Assembly (NCBI RefSeq): GCF_014673495.1
Contig: NZ_CP051006.1
Span: 7,811,001 to 7,875,000 of the forward strand
Source: Streptomyces griseofuscus
Lineage (GTDB): Bacteria; Actinomycetota; Actinomycetes; Streptomycetales; Streptomycetaceae
DNA length: 64,000 nucleotides
Direction: 5' to 3'
The notes under the pieces are model-generated. The model was given only the letters and a program-made list of their open reading frames with translations, did no database searches and had not been told where the DNA came from. A program made the position numbers and the translations under genes. Positions 7,660 through 15,537 of this stretch are shown here, piece after piece (within the stretch, counting starts at the first letter, position 1; each line of letters opens with the position of its first letter).

Positions 7660-8756
7660 CCCACGACCCCAGCGCCCCCGTCATCGGGCTGGCCGTGGGC
7701 CGGGGCACCGGACCCGAACTCGCGGACGTCTTCGAGAGGGTGCTCGGCGCGCTGACCGCCGGGCATCCGGGCACCGTGACGATCGAGCGCTCCCCGCGGC
7801 TCTACCACTCCTACCACTCGCTGCGCGGCGAGTCCGACATCGCCCGGATCCGCGAGCTGACCGCCGCGGACGCCGACCACTACGAACGCTTCTGCCGTAC
7901 CCGCGCCGAACGGGGCACCACGGCGATCTTCCGGACGGCCGTCAACGCCCAGTCCCTGTACCTCGTCCGCGAGCGGCTGCGCGCCGTCAAGGTGGACCTC
8001 CTCGGCGCCGACGGCCACTCCCTGCTGCTGGTGCGCGACCAGGCACAGGGGTTCTACACCGGGGAGAACGCGCATACGCCGGGCGAGCTCACCCGCACCA
8101 TGACCTTCGGCCGGGAGATCACCAAGAGCGTGGTCCGCTACGCCCTGCGCCGGGCCCGGAAGGAGTGGCCGGACGGGCGGATCGGCCGCATCGTCATGGC
8201 GTACAAGTTCCATCTCCTGGACGGCGCGCTGGACGTCTGGGTGAGCGAACTCGCGGAGGAACTCGGCGTGGAGATCGGCCTGTTCCAGCCGGACACCGTC
8301 AACCGCAACCTCATCACCCACGGCCTGCCCGACCGGACGCTGCTGATCGCCGGGAACGAATGGGCCGACATCATGCATGTCATGCTCCTCGACCGGTTCG
8401 GCTCCGACCGGCAGGAGAATCGTTGCACCGAGAATGTCTTCCTCGATCCCGCGCTCGCCGGACTCACCGAGTACCAGACGGTGCACGGCTCCGCCGACGA
8501 CATCGCGGGCCGGGGCCTCGTCAACCCGGTGGCGACCATCCGCGCGGCCGCGCGCATCGCCGAGGGGCACGCCGGACGCACCGGCGCGGTGGAGGCCGTC
8601 GAGAAGGCACTTCGGATTCTTGAGGAACGGGGCGTATCCACCCCCGACCTCGGCGGGCGGCACTCCACCACCGCCGTGGCGGACGCCCTGCTCGACGCCC
8701 TCGACACACCCGGGGCCGGAACACCCGCGGACGCCGCACCGGTCGGCGGCTCATGA
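7656..8756 (+). CDS. isocitrate/isopropylmalate dehydrogenase-family protein
   Basis: The 366-residue protein has the shape of the NAD(P)-dependent beta-decarboxylating dehydrogenases: an N-terminal GLAVGRGTGPE, a central GFYTGENAHTPGELTRTMTF with the substrate-arginine region, GNEWADIMHVMLLD where metal-binding aspartates normally sit, and HGSADDIAGRGLVNPVATI, the conserved nucleotide-binding end. The match to classical Icd or LeuB is partial and several consensus residues differ, so it may act on another 2-hydroxyacid or be catalytically altered. Its GTG start overlaps the EF-hand stop (GTGA). Its own stop overlaps the next ATG (ATGA). Translation of the three is therefore coupled. Confidence 0.75.
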   Translation: MTHDPSAPVIGLAVGRGTGPELADVFERVLGALTAGHPGTVTIERSPRLYHSYHSLRGESDIARIRELTAADADHYERFCRTRAERGTTAIFRTAVNAQSLYLVRERLRAVKVDLLGADGHSLLLVRDQAQGFYTGENAHTPGELTRTMTFGREITKSVVRYALRRARKEWPDGRIGRIVMAYKFHLLDGALDVWVSELAEELGVEIGLFQPDTVNRNLITHGLPDRTLLIAGNEWADIMHVMLLDRFGSDRQENRCTENVFLDPALAGLTEYQTVHGSADDIAGRGLVNPVATIRAAARIAEGHAGRTGAVEAVEKALRILEERGVSTPDLGGRHSTTAVADALLDALDTPGAGTPADAAPVGGS

Positions 8757-9397
8757 CCGGCCCGACGGGCGAGGGCACGGCCCTGGTCGTCGTGGACGTG
8801 CAGAACGACTTCTGCACCGGCCCGACCGCCCTGGCCCGCTTCGGCGGCGACCCCACCGTCCTGGACGCGGCCGTCGCCGGCACCGTCCGGGCGGTGGCCG
8901 CCGCCCGCGCGCGCGAGGTGGAGGTGGTCTTCGTACGGTTCACCGGCGACCCCGAACACCAGGGCGCCGCCTGGCGGTCGCGGGACCACGCCCTCGGCAA
9001 GCGGCCGAAGTGCCTGGAGGGCTCCTGGGGCGCCGAGTTCCACCGGGTCGCCCCGGCCCCGGGCGAGCGCGTCTTCACCAAGCGCGCCCGCTTCGACGCC
9101 TTCCTCGGCGAGGGCTTCGAGGAGCACCTTCGCGCGCGCGGTGTCGGCCACCTGGTCCTCGCCGGGGTGTACGCCGACGTGTGCGTGGACACCACCGCCC
9201 GTACGGCGTTCCAGAAGGGCTTCCATGTGACCGTCCTGACCGACTGCACCACGGCCCTGCATCTGCCGTACGACGACGTACTGCGGTTCATGCGCGTGGT
9301 CTACGGCGCCCGGACGACCACCGCGTCCGACCCGGCGGCCTGGACCGCGCCGGCCCTCGGGCCCGAGGAGGTGCCGTGCATACGGCCGGGGGCCTGA
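8753..9397 (+). CDS. isochorismatase-family cysteine hydrolase
   Basis: The 214-residue enzyme has the three catalytic positions of the family: Asp in VVVDVQNDFCTGP near residue 15, Lys in FTKRARFDAF near 104, and Cys in GVYADVCVDTTAR near 141. The family hydrolyses amides, ureas or vinyl ethers (nicotinamidase, isochorismatase, N-carbamoylsarcosine amidase); the exact substrate is not readable. An extra length between Asp and Lys (GAAWRSRDHALGKRPKCLEG) may shape the pocket. It starts inside the preceding stop codon (ATGA). Its 3' end overlaps the methyltransferase start by 22 bases, so it sits in the middle of the EF-hand operon. Confidence 0.9.
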   Translation: MTGPTGEGTALVVVDVQNDFCTGPTALARFGGDPTVLDAAVAGTVRAVAAARAREVEVVFVRFTGDPEHQGAAWRSRDHALGKRPKCLEGSWGAEFHRVAPAPGERVFTKRARFDAFLGEGFEEHLRARGVGHLVLAGVYADVCVDTTARTAFQKGFHVTVLTDCTTALHLPYDDVLRFMRVVYGARTTTASDPAAWTAPALGPEEVPCIRPGA

Positions 9398-10362
9398 CCG
9401 CCGGGGTGGCCCGGGGCGTGGGCCGCACCGCCCTGCTGGTGGCCGCGGCCCGCGCGATCGAGACGCATCGCCCCGACGCGCTGGCCCGGGACCCGTTCGC
9501 CGAGCACTTCGTGCGCGCGGCGGCGGCCTCCGCGAGCTGGCCGGTGCGCCCGGCTCAAGTGCCCGACGGGGACGCCGATCCGCTGTGGGGCAGGCTCGGC
9601 CGGTACTTCGCCCTGCGCACCCGCGTCCTGGACGACCATCTGCTGCGCTCGGCACATCTGGGCGTGCGCCAGGTGGTGCTCCTCGGCGCGGGTCTGGACT
9701 GCCGGGCGTACCGGCTGGACTGGCCGCCGGGGTGCGCGGTGTACGAGGTGGACACGGCGGAGGTGCTGGCCTTCAAGCAGACGGTCCTCGACCGGCTCCG
9801 GGCCACCCCCGCGGCCGAGCGCCGGGCGCTCGCGGCCGACCTGCGCCACGACTGGGCCGATGTCCTGCTGTCCGCGGGCTTCGACCCGGCCGAGCCCACG
9901 GCGTGGCTGGCCGAGGGGCTGCTGCTGTATCTGCCGGCGGCGGCCGAACGGCGCCTCGTGGCCACGATCGACCGGCTCAGCGCGGCGGAGAGCACCCTTG
10001 CGTACGAGATCAAGGACCTCGTCGAGTCCCCGCAGGTGCGCTCCAGCCCCGTCTACACCACCACCCGGCAGCGTATCGGCATCGACCTGCTCGCCCTCTT
10101 CGACGGCGAGCCCCGCCCCGACTCGGCCGCCGAACTCGCCTCTCTGGGCTGGACGGTGACGATCCGCACCCCCTACGAGTTCACCCGCCGCCATGGCCGC
10201 GGTCCCCTCCCGGAGCCGAACGACGCCCTGGCCGCCAACCGCTGGATCTTCGCGGCGGCACCGCGGGACGGGGCGACCACGAGCGGAGTGCGGACCACGG
10301 CGTCCGGCGTCACTCCGTGTCCGCCGACAGCCGCGCCTCCGCCGCCGCCAGGATCTCCGTGA
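9376..10362 (+). CDS. class I SAM-dependent methyltransferase (PPM1/LCMT-like, TIGR00027 type)
   Basis: The GTG at 9376 is chosen because GAGGAG lies just upstream; it gives 328 residues. Signature patterns are RTALLVAAARAIETHRPDAL, VVLLGAGLDCRAYRLDWP (SAM-binding GxGxDxR loop), VYEVDTAEVLAFKQ and WLAEGLLLYLP. These mark the large actinobacterial family of putative O-methyltransferases related to leucine carboxyl methyltransferase. It closes the operon that begins with the EF-hand gene. The proline-rich C-terminal tail (about 20 residues) runs 53 bases into the convergent oxidoreductase gene, so the last residues may be dispensable. Confidence 0.88.
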   Translation: MHTAGGLTAGVARGVGRTALLVAAARAIETHRPDALARDPFAEHFVRAAAASASWPVRPAQVPDGDADPLWGRLGRYFALRTRVLDDHLLRSAHLGVRQVVLLGAGLDCRAYRLDWPPGCAVYEVDTAEVLAFKQTVLDRLRATPAAERRALAADLRHDWADVLLSAGFDPAEPTAWLAEGLLLYLPAAAERRLVATIDRLSAAESTLAYEIKDLVESPQVRSSPVYTTTRQRIGIDLLALFDGEPRPDSAAELASLGWTVTIRTPYEFTRRHGRGPLPEPNDALAANRWIFAAAPRDGATTSGVRTTASGVTPCPPTAAPPPPPGSP

Positions 10363-11197
10363 CCCGGAGTCCGAAGGACGCGTCGCAGGGGTGCGGGCGG
10401 CCGGACTCGGCGCAGGCCAGGAGGGCGTCGGCGGCTCGGGTGAGGGCGACGGCGGCGTCCTCGGAGGCGGCCGGCATGACGGTGACGCCGGACGCGCCGC
10501 GCAGTTCGTACTCGGTGCCCGCGGCCGCCGGCGGAACCGTCTGGCTGAGGGTGACCGTGCTGGAGGCCCCGGCGGCGTGGTCGAGGATCAGGTGCACGGT
10601 GTCTCCCGGGCCGCGGGCCGCCGTCACCACCCGGGTGACATCACCGAGGATCGGCATCAGCACGGACAGCGCGTGCGGGCCCAGGTCCCACAGCGGGCCC
10701 TTCTCCTGGCGCCATGGAGAGGCCGCGAAGGGGCTGTCGGTCGTGAACACCGCCCCCAGCCACTGCGCCCGCGCCGTGAACCAGCCCGTGAGCGCGGCCT
10801 GATCCTCGATCCACGCCTGCGGCTCCTTCTGGAAACGCGCGGTGAAGAACACCACCGACGCCACCCCGGCCCGCTCCGCCTCCTCGGCCACCGCACGCGC
10901 GTCGGCGACCGACAGCGCGAGCGGCTTGTCGAGGAGCAGATGCCGCCCGGCCCGCGCCGCCCGCACCGCCAACGGGGCCTGCACGGCCGGCGGCAGGGCG
11001 ACGGCGACCGCGTCCACATCGGCCAGCAGCGCGTCCACATCGGCGTACGGCGTGCCGTCGTACCGCTGCGCGAGTTCGGCGGCGGCCTCGGGGCGGCGGC
11101 CCCACACCCCGGCGAACTCCAGGCCGGGGTGCCCGGCGAGGGCGGGGGCGTAGACCGCCCGGGCCCAGGGTCCCGTTCCCAGCAGTCCGATACGCAT
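10310..11197 (-). CDS. Gfo/Idh/MocA-family oxidoreductase
   Basis: The ATG at 11197 has GGAGAGAGGAA upstream and gives 295 residues. The N-terminal Rossmann motif GLLGTGPWARAVYAPAL is at residues 4-20, the family EKP-type motif reads DKPLAL near residue 93, and the C-terminal beta-sheet domain contains the substrate region DLGPHALSVLMPILGD. Members oxidise or reduce sugars, inositols and related compounds with NAD(P). It starts 35 bases after the ATP-grasp gene ends on the same strand, so it may be part of the RiPP operon. Equally it may be a separate sugar enzyme. It overlaps convergently with the methyltransferase gene. Confidence 0.88.
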   Translation of the reverse strand: MRIGLLGTGPWARAVYAPALAGHPGLEFAGVWGRRPEAAAELAQRYDGTPYADVDALLADVDAVAVALPPAVQAPLAVRAARAGRHLLLDKPLALSVADARAVAEEAERAGVASVVFFTARFQKEPQAWIEDQAALTGWFTARAQWLGAVFTTDSPFAASPWRQEKGPLWDLGPHALSVLMPILGDVTRVVTAARGPGDTVHLILDHAAGASSTVTLSQTVPPAAAGTEYELRGASGVTVMPAASEDAAVALTRAADALLACAESGRPHPCDASFGLRVTEILAAAEARLSADTE

Positions 11198-11232
11198 GTG
11201 ACGTTCCTCTCTCCGAGCGGGTCCCGGCGTCC

Positions 11233-12216
11233 TCAACAGCCCGCGCCGGTTGCCGTGTTCGTACAGCCGTCCGCCGAAAGCCCGTCCGCCGCGAGCCATT
11301 CGGCGATGGTGGCGGCGATCGGCTGCCCGGTGTCCATCTCCACGAAGCCGAACTGGCCGGACTGGTTGCACTCAAGGAACCACCAGACACCGTCCGCGTC
11401 CTCCGCGAAGTCGAAGGCACCGTACGCCAGTTCGGCCCCCCGCAGATAGCGCAGGACCCCCTCGGTGACCCACGCGGGCACCGCCACCGGCAGCCACGGC
11501 GACACGGACGGCGCGAACCGGACGTCCACGTCGTCGGGATGGGCGTCCGGATCCACCGGCTTGCGGGCCGCCAGCAGGGTGTCGCCGACGGCGGTGAGCC
11601 GGATGTCGGCCTGCTTCACCACGCGTTGCTGGAGCAGTGTCGGCCCGAAGGCCACCGCCGTGAAGTCCGCGTCCGGCGCGACCCTGCTGGTCGGCACCGC
11701 CCGCGGCGGCTCCTGCGGATGCGCCCCGGAGACCGGCTTGACCACCAGGTCCGGGTGGCGCCGCGCGAACTCCCGCGCCGCCTGCGGGAAGGTGGTGATC
11801 AGGGTGGCCGGCACGGTCAGCCCGCTGCGCTGGGCGTGGCCCAGCTGCCAGGGCTTGTACCGGGCGCGGCGGGCGGCGTCCGGATGGTTCATCCAGCGTG
11901 CGCCGGTACCGCGGAGCATGCCGTACAGCGCCTGCGCGGACTCCTCGGTCAGCCAGGCGGACGGCTGGGCGGCGCGCGCGGCCGCCACGCCGGGCCTGCG
12001 CACCCAGATGGAGCGCAGGCCGTCCAGGTCCACCAGGCGCCCGCCGACGGACAGTTGCCCGTGGCAGGCGCCGTGCGCGTACTCGCCCGACAGTGCGACC
12101 CCGTCGGTCAGATCGGCGGGGTCGAGCCGGACGACGGGCACCTGGGCCTCGCGGAGGCGGAGGACCACCATGTCCGCCGTCACGTCTTCTTCACTCGTCA
12201 GGATGAGCACGGTCAT
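11233..12216 (-). CDS. ATP-grasp ribosomal peptide maturase (SAV_5884 family)
   Basis: The 327-residue ATP-grasp ligase begins with a pre-ATP-grasp fold (MTVLILTSEEDVTADMVV). It continues with the nucleotide-binding lysines (DLVVKPVSGAHPQ, QQRVVKQADIRLTAVGD) and the metal-binding end FLECNQSGQFGFVEMDTGQPIA. These features match ligases of omega-ester/amide peptide pathways (microviridin-like graspetides), in particular the actinobacterial SAV_5884 type. It would activate Asp/Glu side chains of the precursor and join them to Thr, Ser or Lys. The gene starts 18 bases after the precursor stop. The methyltransferase that commonly accompanies this family is not adjacent. Confidence 0.9.
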   Translation of the reverse strand: MTVLILTSEEDVTADMVVLRLREAQVPVVRLDPADLTDGVALSGEYAHGACHGQLSVGGRLVDLDGLRSIWVRRPGVAAARAAQPSAWLTEESAQALYGMLRGTGARWMNHPDAARRARYKPWQLGHAQRSGLTVPATLITTFPQAAREFARRHPDLVVKPVSGAHPQEPPRAVPTSRVAPDADFTAVAFGPTLLQQRVVKQADIRLTAVGDTLLAARKPVDPDAHPDDVDVRFAPSVSPWLPVAVPAWVTEGVLRYLRGAELAYGAFDFAEDADGVWWFLECNQSGQFGFVEMDTGQPIAATIAEWLAADGLSADGCTNTATGAGC

Positions 12217-12234
12217 CGTCTGTGGGTCCGTGGC

Positions 12235-12426
12235 TCAGTCGTCGAAGTGCGTCTTGGAACCGGCGGTCGAGGTCGTGGTCCCCAGCGCGCGCAGAGTCGC
12301 GTGGTCCGTCGCGGCGATCCGCCCGTCCGGGAGGACGTTCAACTGCATTCCGGAGTCGTACGCATACGGAACGGTTACTTCCAACTGCACAGCCGGGCGC
12401 GCGTAGTTGAGCGTGAACGGTTGCAT
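12235..12426 (-). CDS. ATP-grasp-modified RiPP precursor peptide
   Basis: A 63-residue peptide starts MQPFTLNYARPAVQLE and includes a central YDSGMQLNVLPDGR segment, both hallmarks of the putative ATP-grasp-target RiPP family that pairs with SAV_5884-type ligases. The likely core is the C-terminal end, with hydroxyl donors in GTTTSTAGSKT and acidic partners in HFDD; the single core lysine could form an amide. GGGAGAG lies ahead of the ATG, so it is well translated. A -10-like TCGTATAA (minus strand) lies about 30 bases upstream. The leader would guide the ligase encoded next. The mature structure cannot be deduced. Confidence 0.88.
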   Translation of the reverse strand: MQPFTLNYARPAVQLEVTVPYAYDSGMQLNVLPDGRIAATDHATLRALGTTTSTAGSKTHFDD

Positions 12427-12455
12427 GGTCTCTCCCTGGTTCGGCTTTCACGTCC

Positions 12456-12464
12456 TTATACGAT
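12456..12464 (-). promoter_or_regulatory. -10-like motif ATCGTATAA upstream of the RiPP precursor
   Basis: On the minus strand ATCGTATAA lies about 30 bases before the precursor ATG. The identical nine bases occur upstream of the next minus-strand gene (13467-13475). No good -35 hexamer is visible at 16-18 bases. A promoter element or operator half is inferred. Confidence 0.35.
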
Positions 12465-12544
12465 TCGAACGGGTGATTGGTTTCCTTACGCTGCGTGACC
12501 ATGGCGCGGACGGGTACGTTCCGCCGCGGCGTCGGACTCCCCGC

Positions 12545-13414
12545 TCACACAGCGAGTGCCCCGCGCGCCACGGACAGTGCCTGCTCCGCGTATCCGCGTC
12601 CGAACAGCACCGCGTGTACGAGGAGCGGGAAGAGCTGGTGGACGCCGACGCGTTCGCGCCAGCCGGCGGCGAGCGGCGCCGACTCCCGGTACCCCGCGAG
12701 GACGCGGTCGAGATGGGGACAGCCGAACAGCTGAAGCATCGCCAGATCGGTCTCCCGGTGCCCGCCGTGCGCGGCCGGGTCGATGAGCCGCACCTCGCCG
12801 TCGGCGCCCCACAGCACATTGCCGTTCCACAGGTCGCCGTGCAGCCGCGCGGGCGGTTCCGCGGGCCCCGCCAGTTCCGGCAGCCGCGCGCAGACCCGCT
12901 CGAACACCGCCGCCTCGCCCGGCCGCAGCGTCCCGCGCTCGACCGCGCCGCGCACATACGGCAGCACCCGGTGCTCGGCGTACCAGCCGGACCAGTCGGT
13001 GCCCTCGGCGTTGCGCATGGGCGCGAGGCCGATGTACGCCTCCCGCGGCCCGCCGGGCGGCGCCGACCCGAAGCGGGGCGCGCCGGACGCGTGCAGGGCC
13101 GCCAGGGCCTGACCGAAACGGAACGCGGCCTTCGCGTCGGGATCCCCGGTCGCCACCCGCTCGGTGACCATCCAGCGCTCGTCGTGCCCGAGCACCGCCG
13201 GCACCCGTACGGCGCCCGCCGCGGCCAGCCAGCCCAGCCCGGCCACCTCCGCGCGGACCGCCCCGGGGGCGTCGGCGCGCTTGACCATCACCGGGGTGCC
13301 GTCGTCCAGCAGCACCTCCACGGGAGACCCGGACATCCCCCGCGCCGCATCGACCGGGCGGCGCCCGGTGAGCCGGGCCGCCGCCCGTCCAGGATCCTCG
13401 TCTCGCGTGACCAC
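12545..13414 (-). CDS. fructosamine kinase-like protein
   Basis: The 289-residue protein has a protein-kinase-like fold of the fructosamine/aminoglycoside phosphotransferase group. It shows VMVKRADAPGAVRAEVAGL (ATP-binding Lys), ARLHGDLWNGNVLW (catalytic loop, Asp as base, Asn for metal) and RLIDPAAHGGHRETDLAML (metal-binding Asp). Bacterial homologues phosphorylate ketoamines on glycated proteins to trigger deglycation. It lies upstream of the RiPP precursor on the same strand, 118 bases apart, and shares the ATCGTATAA upstream motif with it. Membership of the RiPP locus is possible but unproven. The GTG start has no clear ribosome binding site. Confidence 0.88.
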   Translation of the reverse strand: MVTRDEDPGRAAARLTGRRPVDAARGMSGSPVEVLLDDGTPVMVKRADAPGAVRAEVAGLGWLAAAGAVRVPAVLGHDERWMVTERVATGDPDAKAAFRFGQALAALHASGAPRFGSAPPGGPREAYIGLAPMRNAEGTDWSGWYAEHRVLPYVRGAVERGTLRPGEAAVFERVCARLPELAGPAEPPARLHGDLWNGNVLWGADGEVRLIDPAAHGGHRETDLAMLQLFGCPHLDRVLAGYRESAPLAAGWRERVGVHQLFPLLVHAVLFGRGYAEQALSVARGALAV

Positions 13415-13466
13415 GGCTTCAGAGTACGGCGGACAACACCAGCTCAGGAGAGGCTACTTCGACCGT

Positions 13467-13475
13467 TTATACGAT
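13467..13475 (-). promoter_or_regulatory. -10-like motif ATCGTATAA upstream of fructosamine kinase gene
   Basis: This is the second copy of the nine-base motif found before the RiPP precursor, located 52 bases ahead of the GTG start on the minus strand. Sharing suggests a common sigma factor or regulator. Confidence 0.3.
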
Positions 13476-13570
13476 GCTTTTCGGCCGTTCGGCGGAGCCT
13501 CCCGCGCGGGTTGGCACCGCGCGGGCGGCGTGAGTGCGCGAAGTGGCCACACGAGGTACCCGCCGCATCG

Positions 13571-14506
13571 TCAGTCGCCGACCGGGGTGGAACGCGGCGG
13601 CAGGCCCACCGGGTTGCCGGGCGGCAGCAGATCCGAGTCCTCCACCGCGCGGGCCAGCGGATCCAGCAGCGCGGCCAGCCGGGCGGAGCGGTCCGGGCCG
13701 AGGGCGCGCCAGGGGCTCTCGGCCGCCGCGTCGGTCCGCGCCTCGACCTCCGCGCGCGCCGCCACCCCGGAATCGGTGAGCGAGCCGTCCTCGGCCAGCA
13801 GTCCGCGCTCCCGCAGCCGGGCCCCGGCCGCCGTCCAGTCGCCCGGCTCCCACTTGCGGGTCTCCCGCAGGAACCCCGCGTCCGACTCGCCGGCGGCCGC
13901 CTTGAGCACCATGGCCTCGACCGGCCCGAGCCCCTGGCCCACCAGCACCGCGACATGCCCGTCGCCCCGGTGCTCGCGCAGGGTCGTCACTGCCTGCCAC
14001 AGCCGGGCCGTGGGCCGCGACGGACGCTCCAGCGCCTGGTTGGCGGCGGCCAGCACCCGGCCCGTGGTGTCCGCCGCCGCCGCGGCCTCCCAGGCGAGAT
14101 CGGCGGCCTCGGTGAACTCGGCGGAGCCGGTGACCTCCGGTCCGTACAGCCCGGTCAGCGCCGCGTCCATGGCCTCCTCGCGGGCCGCGAGGACCCGCGC
14201 GGGAGCCGCGTACTCCCAGGCGTCCGGCAGCGCCCTGGCCACCCGGGCGGGGTGGAAGACGTAGAAGCCGCTCGTCACGACGGCGGGGGAGACCGGCCCG
14301 AGCGGGGCGGCCCGCAGCGCGAAGTAGCCCATCCAGTAGCCGCGCAGCCCGAGCGCCTCCGCGGCGCGGTGCGCCTGCGGTGCGAAGTACACGAGGTCGT
14401 GCACCGGTTCGTAGCGCTCCCACAGGGCCCGCGCCATCCCGTCCGCCACTGCCGCCTCCCACCGCCCCGGCCGACTCCGGCCGTGTCCCGTCGTCTCGTC
14501 CGGCAC
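13571..14506 (-). CDS. SCO6745-family protein (helical, HTH-containing)
   Basis: The 311-residue alpha-helical protein shows the family start RALWERYEPVHDLVYFAPQAHRA, then GYFALRAAPLG, VTSGFYVFHPARVARALPDAW and a late MarR-like winged-helix portion (GARLRERGLLAEDGSLTDSG). I recognise it as the SCO6745 family, whose biochemical role is not known to me. The GTG start lacks a Shine-Dalgarno sequence, and promoter-like DNA ends only about ten bases upstream. The mRNA may therefore be leaderless, or translation may begin at the ATG 23 codons inside. A perfect TATGAC-N4-GTCATA palindrome sits in this promoter and could be its own binding site. Confidence 0.7.
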   Translation of the reverse strand: MPDETTGHGRSRPGRWEAAVADGMARALWERYEPVHDLVYFAPQAHRAAEALGLRGYWMGYFALRAAPLGPVSPAVVTSGFYVFHPARVARALPDAWEYAAPARVLAAREEAMDAALTGLYGPEVTGSAEFTEAADLAWEAAAAADTTGRVLAAANQALERPSRPTARLWQAVTTLREHRGDGHVAVLVGQGLGPVEAMVLKAAAGESDAGFLRETRKWEPGDWTAAGARLRERGLLAEDGSLTDSGVAARAEVEARTDAAAESPWRALGPDRSARLAALLDPLARAVEDSDLLPPGNPVGLPPRSTPVGD

Positions 14507-14516
14507 AAGACTGCGC

Positions 14517-14532
14517 TATGACCACTGTCATA
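14517..14532. promoter_or_regulatory. perfect palindrome TATGACCACTGTCATA (candidate operator)
   Basis: Six-base arms with a four-base spacer lie 10 bases upstream of the SCO6745-family gene start, where the -10 region would be. A MarR-type or self-regulatory operator is inferred from position and symmetry. Confidence 0.4.
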
Positions 14533-14771
14533 ACAAGGGCGGGTGACGAACTTCTCCCCGGCGGGATGCGGCGGAGTCCGGCGGCGGTCCGGATTGGACC
14601 GTACGAGGGGCCCGGAGCCGGGCGCACTGGGGCAGACGGGTGGGCCGTTGACACGGCTGGACGGCTCGGATGGTGGGAGCCGGGGGCCTCACTGACGGTG
14701 GTTCATGTCGAGACCGGGTCCATCCAGCTGATGAGGCGTCCGCTGCCCGGTCACGGCGGAAGGACTACACG

Positions 14772-15413
14772 ATGCGTTCTGCCCGTACCCTCCTGGCCAC
14801 GGCAGCCGCCGCGGCCGCCCTGGCCTTCGCCACGCCCGGCGCCGCGTTCGCGGTCCCGGCCGGGCACGACTCGGGCCGTGGGGACTCCTCGCACAGCAGT
14901 GACTCCGGCGGTGACCGCGACAAGGGCTCCGACCGGGACCAAGACAACGGCAGCGGAGGCGACAACGACCGCGGACACGACCGGCCCCGCGGCGGAATGC
15001 ACACGGGTGGCGGAGCGCTCGCCACCGTGCTGCGCACCGACAGCAGCGGCGACATCCGGTTCGACCCCGAGTCCTACAAGGAGGACGGCGGGGGCAGGGG
15101 CGGCAGCGACGAGGGCGGCGGCAGCGGCGGCCGGGGCAAGGGCGGTGACGACGACAGCGGTGGCGGCGGTCGTAGCAAGGGCGGCGACGACGACAGCGGT
15201 GGCGGCGGTCGCGGCAAGGGCGGCGACGACAGCGGCAGCGACTGGGGCGGCGGCTCGGACAGCGGTGGCGGCAAGCCGCGCGGCGGCATGCACACCGGTG
15301 GCGGCGCGCTCGCCGACCCCGGTGTCACCACGGGCGGCCTCGCGGTCCTCGGCGTGGGCGCGGCCGGCCTGTACGCGCTGCGCCGCAAGAAGGCCGCGCA
15401 GCCGGCGTCCTGA
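14772..15413 (+). CDS. secreted, membrane-anchored Gly/Asp-rich protein with duplicated motif
   Basis: The ATG at 14772 has GGAAGGA upstream and opens a 213-residue protein. A signal peptide (residues 1-28, cleavage near AFA-VPA) is followed by a low-complexity region rich in Gly, Ser, Asp and Lys. The segment PRGGMHTGGGALA occurs twice, near residues 75 and 173. The end is a hydrophobic helix (TTGGLAVLGVGAAGLYALRRKK) like a sortase-substrate anchor, but without an LPxTG, LAxTG or NPQTN box. A class F sortase follows 124 bases downstream, so this is its probable substrate, with the recognition site to be found within the repeated motif or just before the helix. Confidence 0.75.
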   Translation: MRSARTLLATAAAAAALAFATPGAAFAVPAGHDSGRGDSSHSSDSGGDRDKGSDRDQDNGSGGDNDRGHDRPRGGMHTGGGALATVLRTDSSGDIRFDPESYKEDGGGRGGSDEGGGSGGRGKGGDDDSGGGGRSKGGDDDSGGGGRGKGGDDSGSDWGGGSDSGGGKPRGGMHTGGGALADPGVTTGGLAVLGVGAAGLYALRRKKAAQPAS

Positions 15414-15537
15414 CCGGGGCCACGGATGCCGCCGGCGCGCTGACAGCGCCGGCGGCGCGTGCCCCTCGCGGGGCGGGCGGAACCCCCGCCGCCGACACCC
15501 ATCCCCGTACCGCCGTGTCCCAGTGAGGTGATGTCCG

